Positions 13,952 through 14,826 of a stretch of DNA of 14,826 nt are shown here, piece after piece. A program made the position numbers and the translations under genes. A model generated the notes under the pieces. That model had not been told where the DNA came from, searched no databases, and saw nothing but the letters and a program-made list of their open reading frames with translations. Origin of the DNA: Bdellovibrio sp. (GTDB taxonomy: Bacteria > Bdellovibrionota > UBA1018); the NCBI GenBank assembly GCA_016213345.1, contig JACRAO010000246.1:1-14826 (forward strand), read 5' to 3'. Each line of letters opens with the position of its first letter. Position 1 is the stretch's first letter.

Positions 13952-14524
13952 ATGGAAAACGAAAATTTGACACCAAAACTCGCAAGTGATTCTTTTACTA
14001 CCGGAGCGTGTGTTATTTATGCTTTACATGGAAAATGCACTATTACAGCCGTTGAGACAAAAGAGATTAACAACCAAGTGATTGATTTTTATAAATTAGA
14101 ACCACAGAAATCACCCATTCAAAAAAATCAGAGACACGACACTTCAATCTGGCTTCCTGTTCTATCTGCCAAATCTAAAGGGCTCAGACTTCCCATGGCA
14201 CAAACAGAGACGCAAGAAATATTACAAGTTCTATCAAATGGTGAGCATTATTTTCCTATCAACGAAAAATGGTCTATTGCTCATACAAAACTGGAAAAAT
14301 GCATCCTTATTGAGGGTGCCCAAGGACTAGCCAAAGCTCTAAGTTACTTAAGCATATTAAAGAAAAAAATGGTTATTTTACCCACAGAAATTACAAAATT
14401 TCATGAAACAGTCTTTAAACTGCTTTGCAAAGAACTCTCTGACGCAACAAATGAACCCCTCACAATGACTGAAGAGAAAGTAAATAAAAATTTAAAACAA
14501 AAAATTTCTTCTTTTAGTACTTAG
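13952..14524 (+). CDS. CarD/CdnL-like transcriptional regulator
   Basis: A 190-residue protein. Residues ~14-75 match the CarD_CdnL_TRCF beta-barrel that binds the RNA polymerase beta subunit: FTTGACVIYALHGKCTITAV, then KEINNQVIDFYKLEP, and SAKSKGLRLPMA, corresponding to the family pattern F..GD.VVY..HG.G.I, DFY.L and GLR. Residues ~115-170 are helical (LAKALSYLSILKKK, ITKFHETVFKLLCKELSDAT), as in the DNA-contacting helical domain of CarD proteins, though diverged. A Lys-rich tail follows. Known members stabilise open promoter complexes, often at rRNA promoters; whether this diverged copy does so is uncertain, since the Asp of the usual GD motif is replaced (TTGACV). AAGAGG precedes the ATG. 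It ends at a perfect terminator shared with the convergent sigma-54 regulator. Confidence 0.8.
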   Translation: MENENLTPKLASDSFTTGACVIYALHGKCTITAVETKEINNQVIDFYKLEPQKSPIQKNQRHDTSIWLPVLSAKSKGLRLPMAQTETQEILQVLSNGEHYFPINEKWSIAHTKLEKCILIEGAQGLAKALSYLSILKKKMVILPTEITKFHETVFKLLCKELSDATNEPLTMTEEKVNKNLKQKISSFST

Positions 14525-14548
14525 ATAAAAAGAACTTGCCATTGTTAA

Positions 14549-14587
14549 ATTAAAAGCCTCAGGTTGTGTAAATCTGAGGCTTTTAAT
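14549..14587. terminator. Bidirectional Rho-independent terminator
   Basis: Perfect 14-base arms (14549-14562 and 14574-14587) with an 11-base loop. The core GCCTCAG/CTGAGGC is GC-rich and flanked by A-runs on one side and T-runs on the other, so it can stop transcripts from both the CarD-like gene and the convergent sigma-54 regulator. Confidence 0.9.
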
Positions 14588-14589
14588 CT

Positions 14590-14826
14590 TCAAAGCAAAT
14601 TATACGAACGTATTCTGCGGATTAATGTGGTTTTATTAATGCCGGTCTCGCGTGCAGTTTTATTAATTCTGCCACGAAAATAACCAAGCACTCTTTTTAA
14701 ATACTCTTTTTCAAAACGAGCGATTGTGTCTTGATAATCTAAAGACATAGGAACTTCTGCTACACCAATTTGTTTTGATATCACTTCATCACACGTTGGC
14801 TCTTTATTTAAAAACCAAGGAGGTAA
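14590..14826 (-). CDS. Sigma-54-dependent regulator, C-terminal Fis-type HTH (5' end beyond window)
   Basis: The last 78 residues of an NtrC-family activator; the reading frame is open to the window edge, so the GTG at 14784 is not its start. The visible part begins LPPWFLNKEPTC, like the end of a sigma-54 interaction domain and linker. Then comes a Fis-type helix-turn-helix (HTH_8): DTIARFEKEYLKRVLGYFRG followed by RINKTARETGINKTTLIRRI and RSYNLL. Such proteins bind enhancer sites and drive RNA polymerase with sigma-54 using ATP; the receiver and AAA+ domains would lie to the right of the window. It ends with TGA and shares a terminator with the convergent CarD-like gene. Confidence 0.85.
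   Translation of the reverse strand, partial: LPPWFLNKEPTCDEVISKQIGVAEVPMSLDYQDTIARFEKEYLKRVLGYFRGRINKTARETGINKTTLIRRIRSYNLL

Noticed and set aside
1..14826. tRNA, rRNA, insertion sequence or prophage genes
   Set aside because: No cloverleaf, rRNA motif, transposase, integrase or terminal inverted repeats were recognised by eye.

Overview
The window is AT-rich chromosomal DNA of a Gram-negative bacterium. Lipoprotein signal peptides are frequent (a PotD-like binding protein, a COG3014-type protein, LpoB and a pentapeptide protein). The gene set (LpoB, Acidithiobacillus-type GshA, a CarD-like protein, a sigma-54 activator with a Fis-type helix-turn-helix, paired ArsA-like ATPases, a small basic MGxGRKK protein) fits Bdellovibrionota or another deltaproteobacterium-like lineage best. 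That placement is inference; no rRNA or tRNA was seen. The standard code applies: most genes stop with TAA or TAG, and TGA closes the antitoxin and the sigma-54 regulator.

Layout. (1) 1-2699, minus strand: an envelope lipoprotein cluster, lpoB -> COG3014 lipoprotein -> PotD-like solute-binding protein (cut by the window edge). The COG3014 gene carries a single in-frame TGA. (2) 2700-3108: a non-coding stretch ending in a 10+10 bp inverted repeat, then an AbrB-type antitoxin and PIN toxin pair (3109-3763). (3) 3803-9521, plus strand: a tightly packed probable operon of two ArsA/GET3-like ATPases, an exported TPR protein, glutamate-cysteine ligase and cystathionine beta-synthase. The second ATPase has no ATG, GTG or TTG start ahead of its P-loop. 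(4) 9602-10216: a pentapeptide-repeat protein with its own promoter. (5) 10217-10428: a GC-richer intergenic stretch with strong, repeated stem-loop potential. (6) 10429-13600, minus strand: two tandem paralogous exported glycine-rich proteins sharing an uncommon architecture (coiled coils, ten cysteines each, a conserved REPxFGDYL block, a Gly-rich repeat domain, a Gln-rich tail), preceded by a 38-residue basic protein at 13762-13878. (7) 13952-14826: a CarD-like regulator and the C-terminus of a sigma-54 regulator, converging on a perfect bidirectional terminator.

How the genes fit together. Cystathionine beta-synthase feeds transsulfuration toward cysteine, and GshA then uses cysteine to make gamma-glutamylcysteine, so these two form a thiol-synthesis pair. 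The ArsA-like pair lacks the cysteines expected of an arsenite pump and has no arsB, arsC or arsR neighbours, so an arsenic role is not supported. LpoB and the COG3014 lipoprotein suggest peptidoglycan and envelope work. The tandem glycine-rich genes are the least explained and most distinctive content, and look like a small family of surface or matrix proteins.
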